From Nannobrachium achirus (lineage: Eukaryota; Chordata; Actinopteri; Myctophiformes; Myctophidae), in NCBI GenBank assembly GCA_963921795.1, contig OY997661.1, positions 39,764,122-39,828,121 on the forward strand: a stretch of DNA of 64,000 nucleotides, written 5' to 3'. A program made the position numbers and the translations under genes. Shown one piece after another: positions 23,856-36,547 of this stretch; position 1 is the stretch's first letter; every line of letters starts with the position of its first letter. Below the pieces are notes generated by a model, which saw only the letters and a list, made by a program, of their open reading frames with translations, searched no databases and was not told the DNA's origin.

Positions 23856-24386
23856 CTATACTATAATTTTGCAAATGTCTGAGTGAGTGTCTGTCTGTCT
23901 GAAACAGCGTTTCTCCTCAGTGGTTGGAGCAATTGATCTGAAATCGCATCACAATTAGCATATGAACACACCTGACATAACTGTGAAGCCCGTTTGTCAC
24001 TTTCACAAATCGTATGCTGTATATTAGCATTTTTATGGTGTATCTACTATCTATTCTGCATCTAGCTTGAGGCTAATCTATTCTGCATCTAGCATGAGGC
24101 AACATGTTTAACCAGCTGTGTGTGTGTGTGTGCAGGCAGGCAGGCAGGCGGGTGTGTGTGCAGGCGGGCGGGCGGTCGGGGGGGGGGGGGGGGGTTGGAA
24201 AACAGTATCTCTGTAGCCATTAAACAAAACGGGTATTTCTTACATTGATGCTCCTACATATTATCATGCAAGCACCAGTTAAAGTTACTTTCCATCCCTC
24301 ATATACTGTATGCACAGTGCACATCCCATAACCCACACACTGCACATCATTTTGGAGCTCATATCTTTGAACGGGTAAGGGCTAGT
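23855..24386 (+). mobile_element. non-autonomous Helitron, tandem copy 2
   Basis: Starts at the very T that ends copy 1 (CTAGTC) and closes with GGGCTAGT followed by T. About 90% like copy 1 with a shorter G-rich middle. Confidence 0.78.
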
Positions 24387-24433
24387 TTAGACAAACAGTA
24401 GGACAGCCCAGAGGGATACCATGTACTGTAGGG

Positions 24434-24866
24434 CAGTGGTTCTCAACCTGTGGGTCAGGTCCCCCAGGGGGGTCGCCAAATTATTTTGGGGCGTCCCCAG
24501 ATGATTAGCTTAATGTGAAACATTGTTTTCTCTCTCAACAGCAAACAAACCAACATAACGTTTAAGTGTATAGAGGTTATCTGTACATCTCTAAAGTGAC
24601 AATTTAAGGACGTTTTAATACCTCTAAAATGACAAATTAAACATTGGCCAAATTGTCAAATATCAGAGGCAGAAATTGTGAAAATAGCCAATCTACATGC
24701 TCACAACGCCTCGCAACGCGAGGCGTTGTGAGCATGTAGATCTGCTATTTTCACAATAGAACCGCGTTATACAAAATGTAATGCCTCAACTCTTATTGCT
24801 CGTCAAATGCTAAAATATGATTATTTTGGGGGTCGCGGCCTGAAAAGGTTGAGAACCACTGCACTA
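24434..24866. mobile_element. hAT MITE family C
   Basis: CAGTGGTTCTCAACCTGTGG at left, AAAAGGTTGAGAACCACTGC at right. Palindrome 24676-24758 with the ACATGC arm variant. CTGTAGGG and CAGTAGGG lie outside as an imperfect target duplication. Confidence 0.85.
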
Positions 24867-24948
24867 CAGTAGGGGAGGCACAGGATTTGTTGGGGAGGGG
24901 TGGGTGTTCTTTGTCATTGACAGAGGGGCATATTCAACTCAAACTCAC

Positions 24949-25006
24949 CTTTCCTCCACAGGTACTCAGCCACGAGCGCAGCGACGTGCACGTAACACAT
25001 GGCCGC
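24949..25006 (-). CDS. dock9: dock9 exon 25 of window: DHR-2
   Basis: 58 nt, phase 0/1, encoding AAMCYVHVAALVAEYLWRK plus the G of Gly. Acceptor TTGGCAG, donor GTGAGT. It matches AAMCYVHVTALVAEYLTRKG. Confidence 0.97.
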
Positions 25007-25129
25007 CTGCCAAGAAAACACACAGCCACAGGTCAGACAGGATGAAAAAACCAAAGGCTGCCGGTGCCATTTTATCTTGATAGTTTGTTTGAGAAAGAAT
25101 GTTGCATCTCTTGTCATTGAAAAGCAGTG

Positions 25130-25583
25130 TTCAAGGCCTAAAATTATTGAATGCTTTAACCAGTGAAAAATAGCAGATATACAAGCTCACAGCGCGGCAC
25201 GTAGATCTGCTATTTCTGAAAAGTCGTGAAAATATGTGCAAATCTTTGAATATATGTATTTTTCAAGCGAACATTTGTAACTCAAATTTTGCTTCGGGAG
25301 GGGTCCCTGGAACTAAATATTTTGAGATGGGGGTGCGTGGCCAAATACATATCATTTTGGGGGTCCTTCACATGAAAAAGCTTGAGCACCACTGACATAG
25401 AAACAGGTTTTTCAAAAAAACCTTCAAAGACAAACTTTCATGATTTTTCAAAAATAGCAGATCTACAAGCTCGCAGCGCGGCACTCGGTGCCGCGCTGTG
25501 AGCTTGTATATCTGCTATTTTTCAATAGTTAAAGCACAAAATAACGCAGTGAATCCTTGTACCCAGGGCCCAGAATTTGCGTT
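25130..25583. mobile_element. MITE family B with two palindromes, next to dock9 donor
   Basis: Palindromes at 25163-25218 (shortened) and 25443-25530 (long, GCAGCGCGGCACTCGGTGCC core). The right end, GGATTCACTGCG-type sequence read in complement (GCAGTGAATCCTTGTACCCA), stops about 20 bp before the donor of dock9 exon 24 of the window. Confidence 0.75.
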
Positions 25584-25600
25584 GGTGTCCGGCCACCCAC

Positions 25601-25816
25601 CTCTGACAGGTCTCCGTTCTTGTGGTGGATGCGCGCCATGCTGTCCAGCCAGGTCTTGCGCAGCTCGGGGGTGCTGGTGTAGGACTTGGCCAGGCTGTAC
25701 TGCAGGTCCACCAGCATCTCCGGGTCGTTCTCGTGCTCCTTCATCTGCTCCGTGGCCATCAGCACCGTCCGGATGCGCTTCATCAGGTCCTTCACGTCCG
25801 ACGGGAACGCCGTGTG
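25601..25816 (-). CDS. dock9: dock9 exon 24 of window: entry into DHR-2
   Basis: 216 nt, phase 0/0, encoding [20 protein letters not shown], then [40 protein letters not shown] and [12 protein letters not shown]. The last third is the start of DHR-2 (lobe A), which contributes dimer contacts in the family. Acceptor CTGCAG, donor GTGGGTG. A family-B MITE starts within about 20 bp of the donor. Confidence 0.98.
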
Positions 25817-25859
25817 CTGCAGTTAAGAGAGGCGAGAATGGCTGTGACATAATGACAAC

Positions 25860-26885
25860 TCTGGCCATATACTGCAGCATCCAAGCTGGAAGAACTCCTC
25901 CCACCCCCTCCACCTTGAGATCTTCAGTTACTGGATTAAGGGAGGAAATGACCGTTTCACCTACCTAGGACGGAGATGCGAGAGACTGGGAAAGTCCTTT
26001 GTACCGGCTGCTCTGAAGCTATACAATGAGACACCCAGCGGTCGCTTGACAAGGACTACCTTCCTAACCTAGGACGACGGTAGCCTTATTTTACCAGAAC
26101 TATAGTTGTACTGACTCTGAGCTCTAAGGACCTTTCCAGGGAGGGTGCTCATGTGTGTCACCCTTTCTTTTTTTTTCTTTTTTTGTTGTTTTTTCTTGCA
26201 CTGACCATTGGACACATTATTTGGTTTGGCTCTGCACTATTAGGTTGTGTTACAGTAGTAGTATTGAGTATTTTGCTTGTGTTTGACATGGCAGAGAGAT
26301 ACTTACATTGACTGTTTGTTTGGGCACTGTTATAATAGGGATGCACCGATATGGAAATTCTTGTCCAATACCGATGTTTAAAATAAAAATTAAGCCGATA
26401 GCCGATACTGATACCGATATTTGTTTATTTCGTTTTTGGTGTATTATTTCCCCTTTTTGCGAGAGGGAAACAAATAAATCAACATTATAAGAAATAACTG
26501 TTCAGAATCTACTCTCTTGGTAGGCTGCAAATAACCAAACACCAACATAGCCAGCGCAAAATGTATGCTTATCAACAACAGATAAATACCGGCTACTGCC
26601 ATCTGTTAATGGCAACTTTATTTGCCGATACCGATCGATATTGACCGTTAATGGCAAACATCGGCCGATACCGATGTAATTTATAGTTGTGCTTAAGGAT
26701 TGCTTTTTTTGTTCAAGCTGGCTGTTTCACGTTGAGCATTGACAGTTTTTTGACACTTTATGTATATATTCTTTGTTCACTTTCTTTGATGTACCTTGCT
26801 AAATATCCTTAAACTGCTGTGCTGCCTCCGGGCGACTGATTTAACCCCCTTGAGATAATAAAGGTATCTATGTATCTATCTATCA
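25860..26885 (+). pseudogene. LINE 3' end remnant
   Basis: Around 25985 one frame reads ERLGKSFVPAALKLYNETPS, like the C-terminus of L2/CR1-type reverse-transcriptase ORFs. The far end, TTGAGATAATAAAGGTATCT followed by TATC repeats, is a typical LINE tail. A GGGATGCACCGATA element interrupts it. Confidence 0.6.
26337..26690. mobile_element. hAT-like MITE (AGGGATGCACCGATA)
   Basis: AGGGATGCACCGATATGGAA at left and CGGCCGATACCGATG at right, with CCGATA motifs throughout. A relative is seen at 32300-32650. Confidence 0.65.
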
Positions 26886-26953
26886 TCCCTGTAGAAACTG
26901 CTACAGCTGTGCTTATAGGGAGGTTTCTGACAATCAGGCGTCTACTCTCATAC

Positions 26954-27067
26954 TTTGATGTTCTTGTCGCTGTTGGCACAGTTGTTGATGATGGACAGCG
27001 ACTGCTGGAAGCGTGTCCCTCCGATGCCGATGACATCGGCGATCAGCTGACTGACAGCGATCACCAC
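26954..27067 (-). CDS. dock9: dock9 exon 23 of window
   Basis: 114 nt, phase 0/0, encoding [20 protein letters not shown] then [18 protein letters not shown]. Near-identical to human DOCK9. Acceptor CATCCAG, donor GTATGAG. Confidence 0.97.
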
Positions 27068-27205
27068 CTGGATGGGAGGACAGGGAAGGGGAACACACAG
27101 AATGAATGCTCTGCACTGACGTGCAAGATGTACAGCTTACACAGACATACCGTCACACGCAGACAGAACTGCAAGCATCCACACTTTCATTTAGTCACTC
27201 CCACA

Positions 27206-27646
27206 TAGGCCTGTCACAATTATTACATAATCGTCTAATGGCAATTATTTGACATAATCGCAATTATTTTGTCATAATCGTCATAATCGTTTTCATGTTG
27301 AAATATGTTCATATATTTTCAAAAATCTTCCAAAATAGTGGAAATAGCAGATCTACAAGCTCACAACGCGTCGCGTTGCAGCGCGTTGTGAGCTTGTAGA
27401 TCGGCTATTTCCACTATCAATGTTCTTTTTTAAGTAATAAAGTTGTCAAAATTTGACAACTTTATTACTCATTGTCAGTCATTTCTTCGATATATGTAGG
27501 TGTCATATCTGCCATGTGCAACTTCAAAGGCTACAAGCTTAACAGAAATGTAATTGTCACCGACAAAAACACAATGACGTCGTAAATCGCAATTATCTGA
27601 GTAACAATTAATCGTGATGTAAAATATCATAATCGTGACAGCCCTA
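27206..27646. mobile_element. hAT MITE with palindrome core and exact 8-bp TSD
   Basis: Ends TAGGCCTGTCACAATTATTA and ATAATCGTGACAGCCCTA; target duplication CTCCCACA at 27198-27205 and 27647-27654. Palindrome at 27337-27416 (AGTGGAAATAGCAGATCTAC). A second small palindrome, AGTTGTCAAAATTTGACAACT, is at 27450. Confidence 0.93.
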
Positions 27647-27710
27647 CTCCCACACACACAAATACACATTACATCAATTTCTCAATTATTCTTTCCCACG
27701 AAAACAGAGG

Positions 27711-27715
<5 letters not shown>

Positions 27716-27745
<30 letters not shown>
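27716..27745. repeat. (CA)n microsatellite
   Basis: About 30 bp of CA at the left border of an element. Confidence 0.95.
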
Positions 27746-28891
<1,146 letters not shown>

Positions 28892-28895
28892 CTAC

Positions 28896-29078
28896 CTGCA
28901 GGTGCGTGCGTACGAATGACTTGCGTCCGGTGTAGTCGAAGTTGCTCTTCATGAGGAAGTAGAGGAGGTGGGCGGCGTCGCTGCGGATGGAGCTCAGCTT
29001 GGAGTTGCAGCACTTGAGGATCTCGTAGCACAGCGAGGCGCACATGTCCGCCCGGCCGTCAAAGAACGTGCAGCCGAA
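28896..29078 (-). CDS. dock9: dock9 exon 22 of window
   Basis: 183 nt, phase 0/0, encoding [20 protein letters not shown], then [20 protein letters not shown] and [21 protein letters not shown]. Acceptor CTCTAG, donor GTAGGG. On the transcript the donor is followed within a few bases by a (GT)n run of about 160 nt. Confidence 0.97.
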
Positions 29079-29241
29079 CTAGAGGACGGGACCAGAGGTT
29101 TGAGGAACAGGAGCGTTTTATTAACCACGCGAACCCTCGCATCCCTATTGTGGGCATGTTATACATGAACATTCCATGAAAATAGCCGTTCGCGTTGCGA
29201 CACGTTGTGAGTTTATAGGGTGGCTATTTTTGCTATTTGAT

Positions 29242-29506
29242 ATATCGTCGTTGTCGGGTGGAAACCTTGTATGTCCAAGACCTTTCGTTTTATATTTATC
29301 GTTTTAAAAATGAACTAAACTAGTGAAAACAGCCGATCTTCAAGCACACAACGCCTCGCACCGCGAGGCGTTGTGTGCTTGTAGATCTGCTGTTTTCACT
29401 ACTTTTGTGCGACGGCCTTGTATGATGAAGCAGTGCTTTACTTTATGAAAAAACGTACAAATTTGAAACTTGGATATACAAGGTTTCTGCCCGACAGTGA
29501 CGTTAT
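29242..29506. mobile_element. MITE family A
   Basis: ATATCGTCGTTGTCGGGTGG at left, TTTCTGCCCGACAGTGACGT at right. Palindrome 29322-29401. A degraded palindrome remnant lies just left (29178-29237). Confidence 0.82.
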
Positions 29507-29889
29507 ACTAGTAAGACGTCTCAGGGTGACAAGCGACCTCGCCCTAAAGGACAAGGTCGCGCCATGTCTTGTCCATCTGGCCAGTGATGTACGTATATCG
29601 GACCAGTTACCCATATATGGAGACCCCTGGTACCCATATATGGAGATCCATGTACTGTAATATGGAGATGTGCTGTGAGAGCCCAAACATGCTTATTCAG
29701 TTATTTGTTATGTGAAACATCATACATACAATCCCTTTTAAGCCCATACATGGAGATCCCTGTCTTTAGAACCAGCCACACAGATATGGCCTGTCTTGGC
29801 CATATGGATTCTGTTATGGCGTGTGGTATGTGGCCGATGTGGCCTCCATATATGGGCATTCCCATATGAAGTCCTGTTACTGTAGATAT

Positions 29890-31890
29890 GGTCTAGCCTG
29901 CTTCCAGACCATAGACCCCGCCCACTCTCAGAGTGGACTCTTTCTCTGGTCCAGAGATTGCGTTAGACCGGAAATTGCCGGATTTTACCGATTTATAATG
30001 ACAAAGACCGGAAAATATAAACCTCATCGGACATAAGGACCGCAAATCTCTCTCTCTCTCTCTTTCTCAATGTCTCTCTCTCTCTCTCTCTCTCTCATCC
30101 TCATCACTCTCTCTCACATGCAAGTCTGGTTGCACAAACACACACGGGTTAAGTTACACTTTTTCCTGTTAATAATAACCTGTGTGAAATAAGCTGCATT
30201 GGGAGGTAAACGGGAGACACTTTATTGTGAAGGTAAGACAGGAAATGATAGTTGTTGCTGGGTAGGCCTAGTTGTCGGTTTGTTATGTTGTCGTTAAGCT
30301 CTCTATGAGCTGCCTTGGTTTGGAATATGAGCGCGCAGTTTAAGTTGTAGTACATGAATGGACAGTCAAAAATAAGTTGTATTATCAGAACTGTTTAGCC
30401 TAAACATTAATTTGCGAACGGGGGCGCTGGGGGGAGAGAGAAGACAGCAGTCCATTTCAGCGTCATCTTGCAATGCGCACTGTGAACCCATGGGAATTAT
30501 GGAAGGCACGCAGGACAACTACAACCCATATAAAACAAACTTTATACACTCGATTGAAGTTCTTTATGAGGAGATGTTATGGAAACTGTACAAGATCACC
30601 ACCAAAGCCTTTTCAACCTTCAAAGTTGCATAACAGAGATGGACGCACTATCGTGACCACTCGACCATACTAGTGAGTAGTCTATAATTGATTCCTTTCT
30701 GGCCAGATTAATCTATCAACCTATGAAACATTTGCGCAGACCCCACTTTCAGACTATTTCTCATTATTCTGTACATTATTATGTGTTGGCCTGAAATATG
30801 ATGCATAACAGAAACAACTTGTTATGAAACCATGCAGTATGTGTGCAAACACACAGCCTGCGTGAGTAGTCCAATATAATTAATTTCCTTATGCAAGATG
30901 AAGCTGTATGTTTTTTGTACAGCCTACTACTCCTTTACATTCAATTAGTTCAGTCCCAACTATACAACAGGACTTAAACTGTTGTTTTTGGCTTTGTTTT
31001 TGCACCTGCTTGTCACCCATGCATTAAAATTATTATGTCCGGTATTTTTATCAGATGTCCGATAAATTTTAATCATGCCGGTCACGGTGACCGGCTGTTA
31101 AAAATCCTAGCGCAACCTCTGCTCTGGTCTGCAGCTGAGTATATGAATCTGCATTTATTTTCGGCTGATCCAATGAGCGCGGGGGGTGAGGGTGAGTCTA
31201 ACCCCCCGGCTCCACCGGGCGCGTCGAGCGTCGCGTCAACGTCAACGCTGGGAATGCTCCCGTTTTAATCAATGAAGGGTGGCTCCACTGCCGACGGTAA
31301 CGTCAACGTCGGACGCTCCGGTGACGGCGTCCAAACTCGAAAATCGCCCCGGTTCAATTTTTTGACGGCGTCCACAACGTCCAGTCATGTATAAAATATG
31401 AATAAATGCATTGTAGGCTATATTTAAATGTAGGCTATATACTGTACGTGCGTTTCTGCTGTTGGCTATCCATTCACACGGGTGACTAGATCCTAGCATA
31501 TATATATTTTTTTTGTAATTACAGCGGTCTTCTTTGATAAAATTATGTACAACAGGCTATAATCATGACAAAACAAAGTGGTCAGTGGTGCATTGCTGCT
31601 CTCTGCTGAACATAGTGTGCGCTATACGTTCACATTTCAGTTCACAAATAGTTTTATTCCTGTTTGAAAGTGATTTTCATGTAGTTTTGGAAATGGGCTA
31701 TATTGGCCATAGAATGAACCTCACAGTCACAGCCGCTGCGCTGCGGTGGAGCCGGTCGGACGTCAATGAGACGCCGTCAATGACGGCGTCAAGACGCAGA
31801 GCAACACGACGCGCCCGGTGGAGCCGGGGGGTAACGAATATCCAATCCTTGCAGCAGTTGAAACGATTCAAACGAAGTTCACACACACAG
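29890..31890. other. 2-kb intron stretch, unassigned
   Basis: Contains CT-rich runs (30043-30095). Two CpG-rich patches (31090-31330, 31730-31850) share GACGGCGTC, GGTGGAGCCGG / CCGGCTCCACCG and CGCGTCG / CGACGCG words and may be an old inverted repeat. No exon recognised. Confidence 0.45.
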
Positions 31891-31898
31891 ACAGGCTG

Positions 31899-32063
31899 AT
31901 TTAAACTAGTGAAAACAACCGATCTACAAGCACACGACGCCTCGCACCGCGAGGCGTCGTGTGCTTGTAGATCTGCTGTTTTCACTACTTTTGTGCGGCG
32001 GCCTTGAATGATGAAGCAATGATGAAGCAGGGCTTTACTTGTTCCACCTGACAACGACAATAT
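31899..32063. mobile_element. MITE family A, half copy
   Basis: The palindrome at 31908-31988 is intact (loop GCACCGCGAGG). The right end CACCTGACAACGACAATATT is present, and the left terminal repeat is absent. Lies 53 bp from the dock9 exon at 32116. Confidence 0.75.
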
Positions 32064-32115
32064 TTTAGAGATTGATAACGTGTAAAACTGTGTGTCCACA
32101 TTCTATCACCCTCAC

Positions 32116-32253
32116 CTTGTAGATGAAGGTCCTGAGGGAGGTGAAGACCTGTTTGAGGGCGGCCTCGGACTGAGGGATCTGCAGGAAGCAGAGGTGAACC
32201 TGGAACACCTTCTTCATCAGAGGGTTGTGGCCCAGGTCTGAACTCAGCTGGGT
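32116..32253 (-). CDS. dock9: dock9 exon 21 of window
   Basis: 138 nt, phase 0/0, encoding [20 protein letters not shown], then [26 protein letters not shown]. It matches [18 protein letters not shown] in human. Acceptor CCTCAG, donor GTGAGG. Confidence 0.97.
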
Positions 32254-33040
32254 CTGAGGCCACAGCAGGCCGTAGGAAAGGCACAGACACGTGAAAGTAC
32301 AGGTCAATATCAACATCTGCAATATCAGCCATAAAAATGCATTATCGGTATCGAACCGATATCAAAATAACTGATCGGTTTAGCCGATATTTTGTTTTAT
32401 AATATTCACATTTGAATGTGAAGCTGGAAAAGCCCTTTGTAATGATGGAGGCTGGAAGATTCAATCAGGATTTTCTGGGAAACTTGGATTTTTTTAAATA
32501 CAAATATTAGATTTAGATATTTTCAGTGCCATATCTGTCGATAGCGATTCCGATAACATATATATTGCTTTATAATATAATATAATAATGTAATACATAT
32601 CGGTATCGGAATCGGTATCGTCAGATATGAGCCTGTAAAATATCGGTTATCAGCGTGCAGCGAGGGCCAGTCAGATATGTATCCGCCCTGCAACGCTCAT
32701 TCATCGCCCACAAACGTTGTCATGACATGGACCTCCAATATTTAAAGCGACTTCGGCACTAGCCGTTAATAAAGTATGAATGGACTCCCCCCGAACTAAT
32801 TTCGGGTCGGGGAGCCCTCCCGAACCGAAATTAGTTAGGCTCCTTATTAGAGTGTGAATCGACCCTTAGTCCCTGATTAAACTTCTAGAATGAAACTTGG
32901 AACATTTTAGGTACACAGGCTGAGAGATGGGGACTTAAGTCACAGAGGAATGACATAGCCGTAGAGAACGAATGTCTAGTCACTAGACTAGCCATTGTGT
33001 ATAATGACTTGATGTATTACAGTAGGTCTGTTCTTCCTAC

Positions 33041-33156
33041 CTTGAAGCCAGTGATGAAGGTGCTGAGTGTGTCTAGCACAGTCAGACAGACCTCTGTAGC
33101 CACGTTGGCCTCCAGCAGAGACTGGCTGCTGACGTCCGCATCGGTGTGGGAATACA
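33041..33156 (-). CDS. dock9: dock9 exon 20 of window
   Basis: 116 nt, phase 1/0, encoding YSHTDADVSSQSLLEANVAT then EVCLTVLDTLSTFITGFK. It matches HSDADVLHQSLLEANIATEV. The split codon becomes Met where human has Ser. Acceptor GTTCAG, donor GTAGGA. Confidence 0.96.
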
Positions 33157-33399
33157 CTGAACAGAAACACAAACACAAGTGCTGTGTCAATCGATAACTG
33201 ATATTATGATATCAAGAGAGCTTGTTAAAAATATCAACTGCATTCAACGTCCTGGCCAATTTCTCCCTCTGGTCAGCTGATTCTGTTCGACGAAGTTGAT
33301 AAAAACTGAAAGTTTACTACTGACAACACCATTGGGAATTAAACCTATTTTATCGCCGAGTATTGCCGAGCCATGTGGCCCATGAAGGCACCAATATAT

Positions 33400-34072
33400 C
33401 CTTGGCGATTATCACTTCTTATCAGCCGATATTATCCAGCGAGTAGGGCCATGCTCTGCCGACTGAGTCGGTCAGAGTGTTAGTGCACATGCGCTGACAT
33501 ATCTTGACTCAAATAGTTATCTCCCGTCAGTGGGACGTGATCACAGACCATATTTATAGTAGTCACCTTGCTCTACTTACAGAGCTACCGAGCGACTGGC
33601 CAACCCCCCTTTTTTTGTGTTATCTTTGACAATGTGGATACTAACACAGTACAGTCCCTTTGAGCCGCATTCGGATGCAGAAGCAGTCCCCTGGTTAATA
33701 TTTACTATTCTGTCCATAACGGCACATAACTCGGTAACGACGGTGAGTCGGCTCATGCGATGTTCGCAACGCTCGGCACGGCGACTCGCTCGCTCGGCAG
33801 TGCCTCGCGGGGCTCATCGGCGCCTGAGATGGCGCACCTCCGTCGTGAATCATGTGGCGTGAGCGGTAGCGTCGGGTGGCTGGGAAACCCACGGTAGTCG
33901 TTTCAAATCCCACTAGGGGATTCCCTTTTTTATTTTATTTTTTTCTTCAGTCTGTAGAGCATGTCGATACACTCAGCTGATAAGCGCTTCAGTCGGCAAA
34001 GCATGGCCCTACTAGCTTAATAATATCGGCTGATAAGACGTGATAATCTCCGATGGTATCGGATGATAACAT
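33400..34072. repeat. foldback element with tRNA-like 3' part
   Basis: GTAGGGCCATGCTCTGCCGAC and flanks at left mirror GTCGGCAAAGCATGGCCCTAC at right. Inside, ATAACTCGGTAACGACGG and a tRNA-like tail (33843-33925, GTTTCAAATCCCACTAGG then a T run) occur. Both features recur in 37733-38402. Confidence 0.6.
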
Positions 34073-34188
34073 TCGAACAGGAGATAGGCTCCTTGCCTAT
34101 CTCCTGTTTCTGTAGTGTGAGACGGCTTGACAACCTTTTTTTTTGTGCGTGTTCTTTTTCCAACTAGAACGGTCGCACTGTTGTTTAA

Positions 34189-34472
34189 AGGGGAAGACCA
34201 CCCATTTTCAATATTGAACTATGTCATTAATATACCTTAAAGGAGTCCCCCCCCTTCTGTGTTGCCTAGAACTGGAAGATTGATTTTGGGGTTTGTATTG
34301 TAAAGTACAACGGTGTGATGTCATCAAGTTGTACTTTACAATACAAACCCCAAAATCAATCCTCCAGTTCTAGGCAACACAGAAGGGGGGGAACTTTTTT
34401 TCTATTTCCACACAACTCCTCTAAGGTATATTAATGACAGAGTTCAATATTGAAAATGGGTGGTCTTCCCCT
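34189..34472. mobile_element. TTAA-flanked foldback MITE
   Basis: AGGGGAAGACCACCCATTTT at left mirrors AAAATGGGTGGTCTTCCCCT at right. The inner arms (GTTGCCTAGAACTGGA) pair too. TTAA at 34185-34188 and 34473-34476. It lies 19 bp from the dock9 donor at 34492. Confidence 0.85.
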
Positions 34473-34491
34473 TTAAGGTGTGAGTTCTTAC

Positions 34492-34637
34492 TGTTGTTGA
34501 AGGTGTGTGCGTTCTCCAGCGTGCCGAGCTGCTGCAGACGTGCGTGCAGGATTCCCGCCCTGTTACGAGACACGGGCAGAGTCAGAGACTTCCTGTCTGC
34601 CACCACTGGGCCCAAGGGCCCCATCCCCTCCTGACTC
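34492..34637 (-). CDS. dock9: dock9 exon 19 of window
   Basis: 146 nt, phase 2/1, encoding SQEGMGPLGPVVADRKSLTL, then PVSRNRAGILHARLQQLGTL ENAHTFNN. The DRKS.TLPVSRNR...HARLQQLG motif is diagnostic. Acceptor CAACAG, donor GTAAGA. Confidence 0.97.
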
Positions 34638-34696
34638 CTGTTGGGCAAAGAAGAGCGGAGAACACTGTCAATGGTACGCCAAACTATTGTTTACAG

Positions 34697-35110
34697 CAGT
34701 GGTTCTCAACCTGTGGGTCGGGACCCCAGGAGGGTCCCCAGATTATTTGGGGACTCCCCAGATGATTAACTTAATGTGTAACATTATTTTCTCACTCAAC
34801 AGTAAACAAAGCAACATAAAGTGTATAGAGAGTATGTGCACATTCCTGAAGTGACAATGTAAGGAATTTTAATACCTCTGAAATGACAAATTAAACATTG
34901 GCCAAGTTGTCAAATATTTGAGGAAGAAATTGTGAAAATAGTAGAACTACATGCTCACAACGCCTCGCAAACTATTTTGCTATTTTCACAATAGAACCGC
35001 GTTATACACAATGTAATGCCTCAACTCTTAGTGCTCGTCAGGATGGGGGGGTCCCCAGTTAAAATATGATTTTTTTGGGGGTTGCGGCCTGAAAGGGTTG
35101 AGAACCACTG
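34697..35110. mobile_element. hAT MITE family C
   Basis: CAGTGGTTCTCAACCTGTGG and GGGTTGAGAACCACTG. GTTTACAG / GTTTAAAA are an imperfect duplication. The palindrome is eroded (34933-34990). Confidence 0.85.
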
Positions 35111-35336
35111 GTTTAAAACAAAAAACGAATTAATAAATGAACCCTTTTTGGAACACAATGGTTTGGATGTTTTGTGGCAAGATGAAGATCCCTAGTGTAG
35201 GGTTTACTGTAACGTACTGGTGGTGGGTTAATGGAACGCATCACACATAAGACAAACATTGCATACAGCAGACCAGCGAGTGACTGGGAACATGTACAAT
35301 GCACTGCAACTCAACTCCTATTTAAGAATAGAAGAG

Positions 35337-35405
35337 AACCCGATCTATTAGCTCACAAAGCGTCACTTCTGTAAAGTGTTGTGAGCTTATAGATCGGCTA
35401 TATTC
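35337..35405. repeat. solitary palindrome core
   Basis: CCGATCTATTAGCTCACAAA / TTGTGAGCTTATAGATCGG without recognisable MITE ends. The arms carry matching changes relative to the common core. Confidence 0.7.
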
Positions 35406-35449
35406 TGGGTGCGACACCTGGCATACCACAAAGTATAAATCAGGCTTAA

Positions 35450-35888
35450 AGGACAACTTTAGTTTTTTACAACAAGGGTTTATATTTTAGATTGTAATTA
35501 AAGAATATAAAAGATGAGTGTTAAAATTATTTCATTTACTTCTTTCTATTGTTTTAGAGATTCTTATTTCAGTGGTTGGGGGCATGCGTACAAGTGGCTA
35601 AATATGTAATTTTACACAGAATAAACCCATTCCCAAGATACAACGCAACCTTTCATGGTTGGATGTGACTTATGGGGGCTAGAAGTGTTACTGTAAATAA
35701 CAATAAAGAAACTGCTGGCTTATTGTGTACCGTATATTTAGCCACTTGTAGGCATGCCCCCATGCGTACGGATGCCCCACATTTTAGCACGGTGAACGCG
35801 ATAAAACAATACAGTAGAACGAAGCAAAGCTTTTCTCTAATTACAATCCAAAATATGAACCCTTGTTGTAAAAAAACAAAGTTGTCCT
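35450..35888. mobile_element. TTAA-flanked MITE, copy 1
   Basis: Long inverted repeats starting AGGACAACTTTAGTTTTTTA and ending the complement AAAAACAAAGTTGTCCT. TTAA on both sides (35446-35449, 35889-35892). A piggyBac-like target site. Confidence 0.87.
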
Positions 35889-36168
35889 TTAAGGACTAAC
35901 CGACAGCAGGCATGTGTGTACAGTACACTGGGAGAGCCCTGTGGTTTTTCCTTAGCTGTAGCGTCTAAGCCATTAGGATGGAAAGGAAATGGCAGCATCA
36001 TGCACAGCTCAAGTGAAAAAGAGACAGAGAGAGAGAGAGAGAGGCAGAGAGCTCTTACCCATGCAGGAGGGGCCCCAGGGCCCAGCGGTATTAACCACAC
36101 AAGAGCAGCGTTACAGCCAACAAAACACAAGAACAAGGGGTTAAAATAAATAGGAGGGGTTGAGTGTA

Positions 36169-36313
<145 letters not shown>

Positions 36314-36462
36314 AAATCTATGAGGACTGTGTGAGTCTTGTTTGTTGTCGGTTTATTAGGTTGCCAACAGAATTAGTGTTTGTTATTGACTGATGATGAA
36401 TCAGTGGATCAATACAGGACGACTCTGACTTTCACCTCAGCAGGTCTCAAAGTTCACTGTAC

Positions 36463-36510
36463 CTTGCGATGAATCTCTTCCCCATGTATCTGAACTGATG
36501 CAGGCACACC
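36463..36510 (-). CDS. dock9: dock9 exon 18 of window (48-nt micro-exon)
   Basis: Only 48 nt, phase 2/2, encoding VCLHQFRYMGKRFIA with split Glu and Arg codons at its edges. Acceptor TTGCAG, donor GTACAG. It matches VCLHQFQYMGKRYIAR, so the small size is real and not a fragment. Confidence 0.95.
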
Positions 36511-36547
36511 CTGCAAGGCAAACGCAACCAAGTGTAAAATCAGTCAT

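Noticed and set aside
25498..25968. 156-codon plus-strand ORF
   Set aside because: Antisense shadow of the dock9 exon at 25601-25816, whose minus frame has clear homology and splice sites.
30412..30673. 73-codon plus-strand ORF in a large intron
   Set aside because: No homology, no splice context, ordinary composition.
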